64,000 nt of DNA from Lumbricus rubellus (Eukaryota; Annelida; Clitellata; Crassiclitellata; Lumbricidae). Where the stretch lies: assembly GCA_945859605.1 (NCBI GenBank), contig OX243817.1, positions 27,135,303-27,199,302 of the forward strand, read 5' to 3'. Position 1 is the stretch's first letter. Each line of letters starts with the position of its first letter. The position numbers were made by a program, and so were the translations under genes. Positions 12,501 to 24,400 of this stretch are shown here, one piece after another. The notes below the pieces were generated by a model. It did not search any database, was not told where the DNA came from, and worked only from the letters and a program-made list of their open reading frames with translations.

Positions 12501-12923
12501 TATTAATATATAATTATGAGGTTCAAAGCTTTCGATAAATTCACAAACACATGCATATTCCTCCTATATTGGAGGTAACAGTCTCTCATGCAATCCAATT
12601 GCGTTATGGGCTGAATACCATGCTCTGTAAGGCATATTTTTATATCCCCATGGATGTATAGACGCTTTTCCCGCTCTGTGCTTACAGGGCGGGAGGCGTG
12701 CTCGCTCCCTATCAGGCATCTCATATCGTGCGCAATGTCAACTGGATCTCGTCCAAATGGTCTGGAATGTTCTTCCCGGAGTTGCGACTGCTTTCTGATA
12801 CACTAAGGAAGCATTTTAATTCAACTTATAAGTGTCCTTTTAGCCGTGTTGCATTCAGGAGCGACTTTGACTATTTCTTTTGAAGACTCGCTGTATAAGT
12901 TTACGAATGACTGTGAATGAATT
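12501..12923. other. Unassigned stretch
   Basis: Non-repetitive and more GC-balanced than its surroundings, with short frames on both strands but no recognised protein. It may be a transposon remnant. Confidence 0.4.
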
Positions 12924-12932
12924 ACAAATGAA

Positions 12933-13502
12933 CGGTACGTGACGTTTGGGCGCCGCCGTTTGGGCGCCGGCCGTTTGGGCGCCGCCGTTTCGGCGCCGGC
13001 CGTTTGGGCGCGACGCCGTTTGGGCGCCGTACGTTTCGGCGCGGAAGAAGTTATGTAATGAAATAGCACTTAAAACTTTCGTATGTTATCCTGTATAGCC
13101 CTGGTGCGTAAACAAGCGGCAACGCGTCAAACGTCACATTCACAGGGGATAAACAATAGTCTCGGAAGGAGGCTCTTTCGTATGTAATTATATCTACAAA
13201 CGTGTCAAACGTCACATTCACAGGAGATAAACAATAGTCTCGGAAGGAGGCTCTTTCGTATGTAATTATATCTACAAACGTCAAGGTTAGGAAGGGGGCT
13301 CTTTCGTATGTAATTATATCTACAAACGTCAAGGTTAGGAAGGAGGCTCTTTCGTATGTAATTATATCTACAAACGTCAAGGTTCTTCTTTCGCGCCGCA
13401 ACGTCCGGCGCCCAAACGGCGTCGCGCCCAAACGGCCGGCGCCGAAACGGCGGCGCCCAAACGGCCGGCGCCCAAACGGCGGCGCCCAAACGTCCTGATC
13501 CG
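12933..13502. mobile_element. Foldback (TU-like) transposon with 9-bp target duplication
   Basis: Two inverted arms (12933-13050 and 13385-13502) are built from iterated units CGTTTGGGCGCCG and its variants. The outer ends read CGGTACGTGACGTTTGGGCG on the left and, reverse-complemented, CGGATCAGGACGTTTGGGCG on the right. The element is flanked by the perfect 9-bp duplication ACAAATGAA (12924-12932 and 13503-13511). The centre holds direct repeats with CTCTTTCGTATGTAATTATA (about 13160-13385, four copies). Inverted arms made of short tandem repeats are the known design of Drosophila FB and sea-urchin TU elements. There is no coding capacity, so it is non-autonomous. Confidence 0.9.
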
Positions 13503-13514
13503 ACAAATGAATGA

Positions 13515-13755
13515 CCGCATCAGACCTTACCTTAGTCCTTCTCGTGCAGATCTGCCTATCGGACAACGACGGACAATGCAGTATCTCCATTCCAGTCTGT
13601 TCATCGCCACTTCATCAGCATCGCTCCAATCATTTCCAGATCTTGCAGATCCTCTCCTCGCACAGTCTCCATCCAGTTCTTCCTTGGCCTCCCTCTACCA
13701 CGTTTTCCATCCGGGGTCCAGATCGATGCTTGTTTTGCTCTTCGATCCTGTTTGA
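13515..13755 (-). pseudogene. RTE-like LINE 3' coding tail
   Basis: On the minus strand the translation gives a basic GKRGRGRPRKNWMETVR block followed, after a frameshift, by DEVAMNRLEWR. This is the usual end of RTE-type ORF2 (RGRPR...W...D R.eWR). It starts 12 bp beyond the foldback element, so the foldback may have landed in or next to this LINE remnant. Confidence 0.65.
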
Positions 13756-14202
13756 TGAGATCCAATAATGTGTATCAATTAATGCATTACCGCATTATTG
13801 CATATGCATATTCAGACATACATTAAAATCAAATACATATACATATGTATTTAATTATTTATGTGTTGATGTAAGTACATGTACAATACATACACCAATA
13901 CAAACATATACCATGTGAGAAAAGAAAAGGATTTGAGACAAGCAAAGGAGGGCAGAGTTTTTCAACTATAGCGTACATAGTATGAATAACAAAACATACA
14001 TATTGTAAGTGTGCAAACACATTCATAAAAACGTGCATAATGGTAAAATCCAAAAATTATAAATATTTCCGTAAAACATTTTCGTAAAACATATGCTAGT
14101 GTACACAGTGTAACCATGCATAAGACATGCTTACATAAATAATATACAAATACCAGAAAAACATATATGTATACATATATATGTAGCATACATACTACAA
14201 CT

Positions 14203-14350
14203 GCATACATACATACATACATACATACATACATACATACATACATACATACATACATACATACAGTATATACATGCATGCATGCATGCATGTATGCATG
14301 TCTGCATACATACATGCATGTCTGCATACATACATGCATGTCTGCATACA
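14203..14350. repeat. (CATA)n and (TGCA) variant microsatellite
   Basis: A pure (CATA)n run (14203-14263) followed by CATG/TGCATA variants with a 24-bp higher-order unit (GTCTGCATACATACATGCAT) repeated three times. Confidence 0.92.
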
Positions 14351-14639
14351 TATAGGCGTGCATACATCTGTACAATGTACATGCTTTATTATACTTGCAA
14401 ACATTGGGCGAATTCAAAAATTATCGTCTGACCCTGAAAAGTCTGCATGTCATTTTCGATTATATGAGACTTAATTTCTCTTACCTCAACCACCGCGACA
14501 ACACAACGTGTCTTCAACAGCAACAACACTTTGACAGCGACGACAGCGGCAATTCTTTGTCTGTAACAAGTATTCAACGGCGCCAAAAGACCACTGATTG
14601 AAGCAACAGGACTTGCTCCCCGAGATGGATATCCCCTAA

Positions 14640-14654
14640 CTTATATATATATAT

Positions 14655-14690
<36 letters not shown>
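14640..14690. repeat. (TA)n
   Basis: Dinucleotide tract of about 45 bp. Confidence 0.9.
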
Positions 14691-14691
<1 letters not shown>

Positions 14692-14699
14692 CAGTGACG

Positions 14700-15050
14700 G
14701 GATGTGACTGGCTACGTCCTTATGGGTCGTCATTACCTGTGTAGGGGTGTCTAGAAACAGATGCTGCTATTAACGACTTGCCGTGCCGGGGGGTTTAAAC
14801 TGCCTCAGGCTTATCGTGCAAATGGAACGAAGAGCACCCACCCCTCCGTCACGCTGATAAATTAGTAACGGTTCTGAATATCTGTGGTTGCCTTCTGTAC
14901 GTCTTTCATTTACATTTTCTGCTAACAGCTTAATGTTCTATTTTACATACATAAATTTATACAATCATACATTACATACATGTATATACACATCCATACA
15001 TTATATGCATATATGGATACATTCATGCATGCATACATTCCTACATACAC
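14700..15050. other. Unassigned stretch
   Basis: Non-repetitive to about 14945, then degenerate CATA units. No gene recognised. Confidence 0.4.
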
Positions 15051-15506
15051 ACACATATATATATACATATGTACGTACATACATACATACATACATACAT
15101 ACATACATACATACATACATACATACATGCATACATACATACATACATACATACATACATACATACATACACACACATATACATACACACATACATACAT
15201 ACATGCATAAATATATACATACATCCATACATACATACATACATACATACATACATACATACATACATACATACATAATATACATACATGCATGCATGCA
15301 TACATTCATACATATACATACATACATACGTATGTACATACATACATACATACATACATACATACATACATAAATACATTCATACAATACATACATACAT
15401 ACATACATACATACATGCATGCACACATGTCTACCTCACATACATGCACACACATATATACATACATACATACATACATACATACATACATACATACATA
15501 CATACA

Positions 15507-15540
<34 letters not shown>

Positions 15541-15745
15541 CATGCATGCACACACATGGATGCCAGCATGCATATGTATATACATGCATGCCTACACGTG
15601 TTAATTTTTCCATATATGCATTTTTCCATATATGCATACACATATACATGTATGTATATATGTATGTATATATGTATGTATGTATATATGTATATATGTA
15701 TGTTTGTATGTATGTATGTATGTATGTATTATTTAAGTTCATGAA
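15051..15745. repeat. (CATA)n array, about 0.7 kb
   Basis: Long, mostly pure tetranucleotide array with short CATG or CACA interruptions. All six frames are open because a 4-bp unit without a stop gives a 4-residue repeat (YIHT, CMYV); these frames are not genes. Confidence 0.95.
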
Positions 15746-15867
15746 AGAGCGAATCATCAGGACTGCATGTTCATATAAAGCCTAAAAGACTTTTCATTCA
15801 AAAGAGAATATAGGCTACAATCATGTGCTCACAAAAGTACATGCCCACAATTAATCGCATAAATCAA

Positions 15868-16325
15868 TCAACCACATAAATTCATATAGCGCCCTTTCAA
15901 GATTTCTACTCAATGGCACTTCCAACAACCCAGACCTGGTCAAAAAAAGTCTTGACAAGATGATAGACAGAGCAGAGTCACAAGGAAGAGAACGGAGAGC
16001 CGCAGGAAGGCTATTCCAAATAGCTGCTGGATCCAGCGCGGAAAATGCTCTTCGCTGCGTAATAGTGGTTGGAGAAAAATGAGACAAGGCAGTCGCCACG
16101 GGCAGCTGAGCGCAGTGGACGGCGGCCCAGAGAAAAGGAGACAGAGGTAAAATTAACAGAGCAATTAAAATTAAAATTAACGGCTCACATACACGTAGGT
16201 AGGATGGAGCTTGAGACATGACGCAGCGCCAAGCAAAAGACGAGCCTCTGTATAAGCAATGCGTTGCTGCAGTGAGAGCCAGTGGAGGTCGTCCCTCATG
16301 AAGGCAGAAACATGAGAAATGCATG
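15868..16325 (-). pseudogene. L2-like LINE 3' coding end
   Basis: The minus-strand frame gives RDDLHWLSLQQRIAY near 16300, AIWNSLPAALRSLP near 16030 and RLFLTRSGL near 15960. It ends in the shared 3' terminus (GCGCTATATGAATTTATGTG). The order agrees with CR1/L2 C-termini. It is 5'-truncated and probably frameshifted between blocks. Confidence 0.8.
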
Positions 16326-16393
16326 TATGTATATACATATGTTCGGATGCATGCATGTACGTATGTATGTATGTATGTAAGTATGCATGTACG

Positions 16394-16425
<32 letters not shown>

Positions 16426-16500
16426 TGTATATACATGTATGTATATTTGTATATATATATTCTTATCATGTAGATATGTAGGCATGCGCTATATGTATGC
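16326..16500. repeat. (TATG)n variants
   Basis: Degenerate TATG/CATG units continuing from the LINE remnant. Confidence 0.85.
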
Positions 16501-16624
16501 ATGCACATATGCAGCTATGCATGTATGTGGGCACTATGTACGTACGTACAATGCATGTTTGCATATACGTGTATGTGCATGTTTTTGTGCATGTAGGCCG
16601 TTGATAGGCAGCCTACTCGAATGC

Positions 16625-16626
<2 letters not shown>

Positions 16627-16658
<32 letters not shown>
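16627..16658. repeat. (TA)n
   Basis: Pure TA run. Confidence 0.9.
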
Positions 16659-16661
<3 letters not shown>

Positions 16662-16702
16662 CTCATGTTACTTGGCATATGTATAACATGTACGCATGTG
16701 AA

Positions 16703-17036
16703 TGCATGTATGTATGTATGTATGTATGTATGTATGTATGTATGTATGTATGTATGTATGTATGTATGTATGTATGTATGTATGTATGTATGTATGTATG
16801 TATGTATGTATGTATGTATGTATGTATGTATGTATGTATGTATGTATGTATGTATGTATGTATGTATGTATGTATGTATGTATGTATGTATGTATGTATG
16901 TATGTATGTATGTATGTATGTATGTATGTATGTATGTATGTATGTATGTATGTATGTATGTATGTATGTATGTATGTATGTATGTATGTATGTATGTATG
17001 TATGTATGTATGTATGTATGTATGTATGTATGTATG
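16703..17036. repeat. (TGTA)n array, about 330 bp, essentially perfect
   Basis: More than 80 units without interruption. The purity implies very recent expansion. Poly(CMYV) and poly(YIHT) frames here are artefacts. Confidence 0.97.
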
Positions 17037-17039
17037 CAA

Positions 17040-18290
17040 GAATGAACGTGAATGGGCTTAGACTGTAGAAAGAGTTCTGAAAGACTAAGGGACAATGAAT
17101 AACCTAATAGACACGTAGCATACACAAGCAAAGAGACAAACGAAAGCGAATGGATATAGGACACATTGACAATTAGATATATGTACAAATAGGTGCATGT
17201 ACATGGAAAGACACAGACTAGTTTGCGATGAGTACGAATATATGCGATTGATACTAATAGGGGCAGGGAGGGCATATAGACATATTCACAGGTATAGGCA
17301 CAGGAAGAGGGCTTTGGATTAGGAAACGAGAAGAGAAGGAGATGGGTGGGGGATACCGTATACACCGAAACTGACCGGGTGTACCGACACTAATTACCCC
17401 AAGACGAACAGAGAGAGGCTGATACGTGAGGCAATTAAAAGTTACCATCAGGGGTGCAGACTGAGTGAGGCGTTGATGATTAATTTGTAATGGATTTGCA
17501 TCGGGAGGCACGGTCAGATGGAGTGTGGGGAGAGGCTGGACACAGACGGGAAAACTAGTCCCACAGTGAGACAACCAGAAAGAGCGATAGAGTTATACAC
17601 AAGTTCAAATACAAAGACCAGCAAGAAGGAAGATAGCTATAAAATTAAACATGGATGGAAGACAGCGAGGGGCAGGAGAGGGAGGGATAAGGAAACAGAC
17701 AAAGTCAGCGTCATCTTCAAGATGATGATGATCATCATCATCATCACTACAATCATTCTCACCACCACCACCGGCGTCGTCGCGTTGCAAGGGTTTGTGA
17801 GCTGGAACAGTAATTACTGATCCCTGCTGACCTCTGATGTTTATGGATCGTTATCTCCATCTGCTGATTTCGCCGACCGTTGGGTGTTAGCAGATAGACT
17901 GTGATGAGGTCTTCAGATGCCTTTTGATTTGAATTAAATGCGTCAATATACAACTTCTGTAGCGCTCTATTTTACTGTATGTAGAACACAATAACCTAAT
18001 GTAATGTCGACGTCAACAACAGTAGCCATAGGTCGCTGAGTCCTTCTAGAATTTCATGACATCAGAGTAAGGATTCTAGTTTCTGGTCTTGTTGCGTGTG
18101 ACTTGAACTCCATGCTGATGTAGTGGTCAAAAATTTAATACAAATTCTTCACAGATGTTTCATTTAGTGGTGCATACAACGAAAAGTGATGCAACTGTTA
18201 GGAACCCCTATAGCCGGTATTATAATAGGTCTACTTATTAATAATTCCTTACGTTTAATTTCATTTGCAGATAACATTACACTACATATG
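17040..18290. other. Unassigned stretch
   Basis: No recognised exon. It contains a small GATGATGATCATCATCATC palindrome near 17720 and otherwise unique sequence. Confidence 0.45.
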
Positions 18291-18297
18291 CCTCATG

Positions 18298-18900
18298 CCC
18301 ACCACCACCACCACACACCACCAATACCACTTCCACCACCACAGCCGCCACCGACACCATCACCTCTTCCATCATCACAGCCAACGCCATCACCATCACT
18401 TCCACCACCACCATCACCACCACCTCCGCCGCCACCACCAACACCACGACCACCACCCCCACCAACACCACCACCACCACCCCCACCACCACTCACCACC
18501 ACTTCCACCACCACCACCACCGCCACCACCAACATGACCTAAAAACCACTTCCACCACCACCTCCGCCGCCGCCGCCGCCACCTCGACCACCACTCACCA
18601 CCACTTCCACCGCCGCCACCACCACCACCACCACCACCACCACCACCACCACCACCACCACTAACATGACCCAAAAACCACTTCCACCACCACCGCCGCC
18701 GCCACCAACACCACCACTTTCACCGTGCACCACCACCAACAACAACATCACAATCACCACCACTTCCACCACCCCCACCGCCACCACCACCGCCACCACC
18801 ACTACTAACATGACCATCACCGCCACTTCCTCCACCACCACTACCGCCACCGCCACCACCACCACCACCACCTTCGCCAACACCAACACCGCCACTACCA
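18298..18900. repeat. (CCA)n/(CCG) trinucleotide array
   Basis: 600 bp of CCACCA with CCG and ACT interruptions and a roughly 120-bp higher-order period (CATGACC...AAAACCACTTCC occurs three times). The Pro-, Thr- or His-rich translations are simple-sequence artefacts. Confidence 0.93.
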
Positions 18901-18914
18901 TATCCATCATCATG

Positions 18915-19005
18915 TGCTTCTGTGTGTGCTTGTGTGTGTGTTTGTTTGTGTGTTTGTGTGTGTGCTTGTGTGTGTGCTTGTGTGTGTGCTTGTGTGTTTG
19001 TTTCT
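18915..19005. repeat. (TG)n with CTTG interruptions
   Basis: TGTGTGCTTG 10-bp units. Confidence 0.9.
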
Positions 19006-19009
19006 CACG

Positions 19010-19740
19010 CCGCCAAGACTATAGAATAAGCGGTGACTAATCGCGCCCGAAAAAATTAATTTGCGCTGCACTATGCGTTTTTTGCAGAGTTTCGAACTGA
19101 CTTCAACTTGATTTAATAATGATGTCCACGTTTATTCTCACAGTGCACCTCTAACTATCCGAAAGGGTTTTTAAATATCGGTATTACAATGGCAGCATTT
19201 CAGTTGTCGAAAAAAATTGGAATAGACCTATATATACATGTATATAAATATATATATATATATATAAGGGCTGACATGAGTGATTTAACTGTTAGGCTAC
19301 CTTACGACTCTACGACTCTGGCGCGACCTGCCGAAAATCCCGAAATTGATGTAGATCGGGCGACGCCATTGAAATTGTAGCCTGTTAAGAATACTTTCTC
19401 GTTACGCCTTGATAATTTTTTTATGTGTTAACTAAAGTCATTATAGTCTCGCTTAATTGTCCATATAAACTGGCAAATTCTATTTCGTTACGACTTATTT
19501 TTGGATCATTTAGGATATACGACTTATTTTTGAGTCATTTAGGCCCTACATAAAACTGACTTTCCAAGATCGTTGTCAGAAACCGGGTCAATTTTGCCTT
19601 TTTGCTCGAGTCGTCGGGACAGCACCGGGATGAACCACAGAAAACTGGACATTTCTCGAAAAGCCTGGACGTGTGGTCACCTTAGAATAGTTAAAATTAT
19701 TGCGCTTAGCGCAGATAGAAGGGCACGCAGATCAACATTA
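19010..19740. other. Unassigned stretch
   Basis: Unique sequence with a short (TA)n at 19248-19266. No gene recognised. Confidence 0.45.
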
Positions 19741-20450
19741 ATGGTTGATGGGTGGATGAATGGATGTATGGATGAATGAATGGGTGAATGGATGAATGGA
19801 TGGACAGATGTACAGACTGGAGGATGGGTGATGGATTGATGGATTGATTAATGGAATAGCCCCTCCCACATCCTACGCGCCCCATGTCACACCACTCAGA
19901 TATCGAATGGGTGGGTGCGGGTGAACGAAGGTGTCCCACCTGCCCACATACCCAGCACTTTCTCCCACACGCCCACAACCCAACCTACCACTCTGCCAAC
20001 CGCCCAGCCCCACCAAAATTTCGGTTTTCGTCCCATCACGCCGCCCACTTCAATTGCACCCGTCCCACCGCATTCCAACCCGCTCCCACCGAGTGCTGTG
20101 GGGGCTGAGTGGTGGGCGGAGTGAATTCGGGGAGGGGTGGAGCAAGGGCGGCGTGGAGTTTGGTGGGTGTGTTTGTAAGCGGGTGGTGGGTCAGTGGTTA
20201 TTGAGGTGGGGTGGGACGGCGTGTGGTTTAGGGAGGGTGCGAAACACCGAGTGACAGGGGCCTGTGGTCAAGTGTTTCGTCCTCTCCCATACCCCACTCC
20301 GCACCACCTAAGCTATACACACCCCACTACCCCACATCCACATCTACCAACACCATGTCCCACTCAACCAAGCGGTTCTCACCAAACTACCCCTTTACCA
20401 TGCCCCACCAACCCCACTCCACCCATTACAAACCCACCACTTGACTTTAC
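19740..20450. repeat. GGAT units followed by CCCA/CACC-rich strand-asymmetric DNA
   Basis: About 100 bp of ATGGATGA repeats, then C/A-rich (19860-20090), G/T-rich (20095-20270) and C/A-rich (20280-20450) blocks. The alternating blocks could fold on each other. No gene. Confidence 0.75.
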
Positions 20451-20548
20451 ATACATCAGGATGCTTAAAATTGATTCAAATGGTTTTTATAAGCTCCAAG
20501 TTGCCATGCAGAGACAGCTGTAGTAAGTTTCACATCTCGTTAGTAAGC

Positions 20549-20640
20549 TGCTACTTTCTTCCAATGTCTGTGGTAAGGTGATCCTTTCTTCCAATGGCTG
20601 TGGTAAGGTGCTCCTTTCTTTCAATGGCTGTGGTAAGCTG
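20549..20640. repeat. 30-bp tandem repeat, three copies
   Basis: Unit with CTTTCTTCCAATGGCTGTGG followed by TAAGGTG, three copies. Confidence 0.85.
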
Positions 20641-20714
20641 CTTACTGTTAAATGTTCCTACATATCGATATAGTGAGCCTATTTCCGATCTGTGCTTAGA
20701 GTGTATAACCATAA

Positions 20715-20930
20715 GGCGGTGCTGTTTTAATTAAAGGAATTTTTAGAACTGCACAACTTCTTCTTTCCTTTCCCATTCTCCATGTTAAATTACTTCTAAT
20801 CGGAGGACAATGACCCTTTTTGCAATAGTTTTAACCGTAGGCCTACGTACAGAAGTGCTTCTACAACAGCACAAATCCATTCAGAAATGCGCATTTTGTG
20901 TACAACTGCACGTCGAAAAAGCCTTGCTAT
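20715..20930. mobile_element. MITE, CAGGGCTGTTTTTA family, degenerate copy
   Basis: It shares TTAGAACTGCACAACT, ACAGAAGTGCTTCTACAAC and TTTTGTGTACAACTGCACGT with 26415-26596 and, inverted, with 48032-48246. Its ends have decayed. Confidence 0.75.
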
Positions 20931-21313
20931 AAGGTAGCAGCAACAATCCTACATGTATTCTTTTGCAACCTGCAGCATACCTGAGTGTGGCGATAGCACA
21001 TTGGATATTATTTATTTTTATTATACCTGGGTGCGATGTAACATCTGGAATTATGGTCAATAGACGAAGATGCTTCTGCAACAGTTTGAAAACACTCAAT
21101 GACTTGTGTCTTTATTAAAAAACGAACAAATTTCACGAAACAATCGCATGATCAAAGCTGCAGCAGCTGCTGGGATAGTTCGATCCATTTTAAGTATCAA
21201 GATTGGCGTGAGTCAGTGTGAAGTTATTTATAAGCTGTACAAGTATGCATGCCTTGCTATACAAGTAGGCCTATATGCCTTTAATCGTCTGTGGTTATTA
21301 TGGTTGTCATCAG

Positions 21314-21417
21314 GTACTCACGTAATAGAAGGATCTGGGAAAATGGTCGTGACTGGGGTTGGACTCAACTCAGCGAAAGGCATAATATTCAGTCTGCTAG
21401 GAGCCGCAGATAACGAC
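21314..21417 (+). CDS. ATP2B: PMCA exon 1 (local numbering)
   Basis: Acceptor TCATCAG, donor GTAAGT. It enters in phase 1 and leaves in phase 0. It encodes [19 protein letters not shown] and [13 protein letters not shown], the segment after the TGES loop. Confidence 0.93.
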
Positions 21418-24400
21418 GTAAGTGTATAATTTTCCAATGGTAGTATTCTGGATGGTCAAATATTGCTGGCTTTATTGAAGGATACATTTGCAGTTATATA
21501 TAGAGAGTAACACTGACACTTCATTGAATACGAACTTCCTTTTGTTGGATATTTTATTCAGAGACCATAAAACGTTTGTATATTATCGCATTCCATGCTT
21601 ATAAAGAATTAGAATAGGACCAAACTGCCTATCTGCATGCATTCACTGAGCTGTTCCTTCCTTGTGTAATGGAAGTTTCTGCTTTTTAAAATTTAGTAAC
21701 ATTCTTCTGAGTCATCATCATCGTTATCCGTGGGTTAACAACCCGTAGGTGTCCGACGCCACTCTCTGTCTGATTTTTGTCTCGCATCATGCTTCCCATG
21801 CAGCTTCAACCGGTCCGGTCAGCAGGTCCGCTCCATACCATTAACATCTTGGAGCCGCTAGACCACCTTGTCTGATTGAAGAGAATATTGGGAGAGAGGT
21901 ACGAAGGACAACCTGGGTCAATGCCCGTATGTGGCCCACGTATGCTCTCTCCTTCGACTCTCTCCACTGGTCTGTCCTGACCGGCCTGTGCATGTCTGCT
22001 CCACATCATGACATCTTGAAGCATCTGGGTCGCTATGTCACTTGTGTCGTGGTTTTTGCGGATTTCTATGGTCTTGGTCTTTTTCTGCCAGTGTATCTCC
22101 ACCCATCTGGCAAACCTTCCTCCTTTGTCCGGGCTTAGGACCGGCACAGCTGGGGACGTTGTTGGTTCCCTGTGGCAGAGGATGGATGCAGTTTAACGTC
22201 ATGCCCAGGACCATTCTTCTGAGTAGGCTTAATTAAATATTGAGAGGCATCTCAAATTCCCAATAATTAGCGTATCCCATAGAGTGGCATAGAACTTTGC
22301 TGTCTCAGAGAAGCATTTCTGAGTAGAAAGGCGCTATGAAACGCCATGCATTTGATAAATATATATATGATGTATATGATGTATATATATGATATATATA
22401 TATATGATATATATATATATGGTGGATGATTGGCAGGAAACGGAACCAGAAGAGAAGAAATCTCCGCTGCACAAGAAGCTGTCGTCTCTAGCCATGCAGA
22501 TCGCTTACATAGGTTTGTTCTGCTTCATTTCATCGTCTCTAGCCATGCAGATCGCTTACATAGGTTCGTTCTGCTTCATTTCATCGTCTCTAGCCATGCA
22601 GATCGCTTACATAGGTTCGTTCTGCTTCATTTCATCGTCTCTAGCCATGCAGATCGCTTACATAGGTTCGTTCTGCTTCATTTCATCGTCTCTAGCCATG
22701 CAGATCGCTTACATAGGTTCGTTCTGCTTCATTTCATCGTCTCTAGCCATGCAGATCGCTTACATAGGTTCGTTCTGCTTCATTTCATCGTCTCTAGCCA
22801 TGCAGATCGCTTACATAGGTTCGTTCTGCTTCATTGCATCGTCTCTAGCCATGCAGATCGCTTACATAGGTTCGTTCTGCTTCATTTCATCGTCTCTAGC
22901 CATGCAGATCGCTTACATAGGTTCGTTCTGCTTCATTGCATCGTCGACATCATTCGTTCATAGAATTAAAAACAGTTTTGTTTTGACAACAATCTGAAGC
23001 TTTGATTGGCAGTTGATGATCTAGACGGATCGATTAGGTCAAACTTTGACACATTCTTGAGATCTTAGAACGGCGAATTGTCTGCAGTTAACTTACAACA
23101 AAAGTATAAGTAACTTGCCAAAGGTACGCCTCTGAAGTGCCGGTCGAAGTAGGCTTATAATTATGTTCTCTTGAAACCCCTTCAGTGTTATCTATAGGTA
23201 TAGGTCTAGGCATTATTTTCTCTGAATAAAGATAAAACCTTCGAATGATTGTTTTTGTTGCAACCGTTGTGTGAATAATTCTTACTATCTAGATAGACTG
23301 AATTTAAAAAATGAATGGATGCAATATATTATAAGAGACAATATAATGTTAGGCTACGTACCAAAATTCTGATGAGGTTTCACTGCATCCATCTGATTAT
23401 GAAATAACTTCACGGGTCTGATTACAGTGTCAAGATTACAATAATATAGAATAATCATCTCGGTTTATAAATTAACTTGCTTGTTACGAAAAAATCAAAA
23501 TAATTAAAATAGCGTTGGAGACGAGAACCTATTATAGTCCTAGCCTAATTTTAATCCTTTACAGCCTGAGGGATCTTTACTACATCGGGAGACAAAAAAA
23601 GATAATAATAATAATGACGACGACGGCAAAGACGACGATGATGACGATGACGATGAAATGACGATGACCATGAAATGACGATGACGCTTACGATTATGAT
23701 GATGACGGTGACAACGACGACGACGACGATGATGATGATGATAATGATTACGATGATGATGATGTTGATGATGATAAAGATTTCGTTTGGTTCGTTCGCC
23801 TGTGCACATGTAGGTACAACGATATCCGTTCTAACGTTTCTCATCCTGATGCTTCGTTTCTGCATCGAGGAATTTGTAGTGAAGAACAAACCATGGAACC
23901 ATGCCTACGTGCAAGACTTCGTCAGCTTCATCATCATCAGCATCACGATTCTTGTTGTCGCTGTACCAGAGGGATTGCCACTCGCTGTTATACTGGCGCT
24001 GGCATACTCCATCAAGGTCAGATACAAACAGGGCAGTACTGGTAGATTTTGAGGTAAATACACGCCGTATACCCGCGTATACCCTTGATTACAGACCTGG
24101 TTACAAATATCCAGCATAAAACGCTAGACGAAGCAGACTCATTGGGAGCATCGACATTGTAGGAATATTTAAGTATTTCACAACATTGCCCTTATTGGTT
24201 AAACCATTATTCGTTGAGTCTCGATTTAGGTTTCTAAGAATGTTGGGCTGCGGAGTTAGACAGATCCAGATCTTGTATAGCAATTACCTCATTGCATGCA
24301 TGATCGAAAGCCTAAGATAGTGGCAAGAGGGTGTATTTCTCCACCCACGCCCATGAAAACGGACACCTATTTTAGAAACTACCTTTGACTTGTAACTAAA

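Noticed and set aside
14167..17365. Many long open frames made of YIHT or CMYV repeats
   Set aside because: They are translations of (CATA)n/(TGTA)n; a stop-free 4-bp unit leaves all frames open.
22389..22997. A 202-codon single-exon gene with nine [10 protein letters not shown] repeats
   Set aside because: The frame begins in AT-rich intron. The repeated peptide is the PMCA segment before M3, and phases fit an internal exon. It is reported as an exon plus array.
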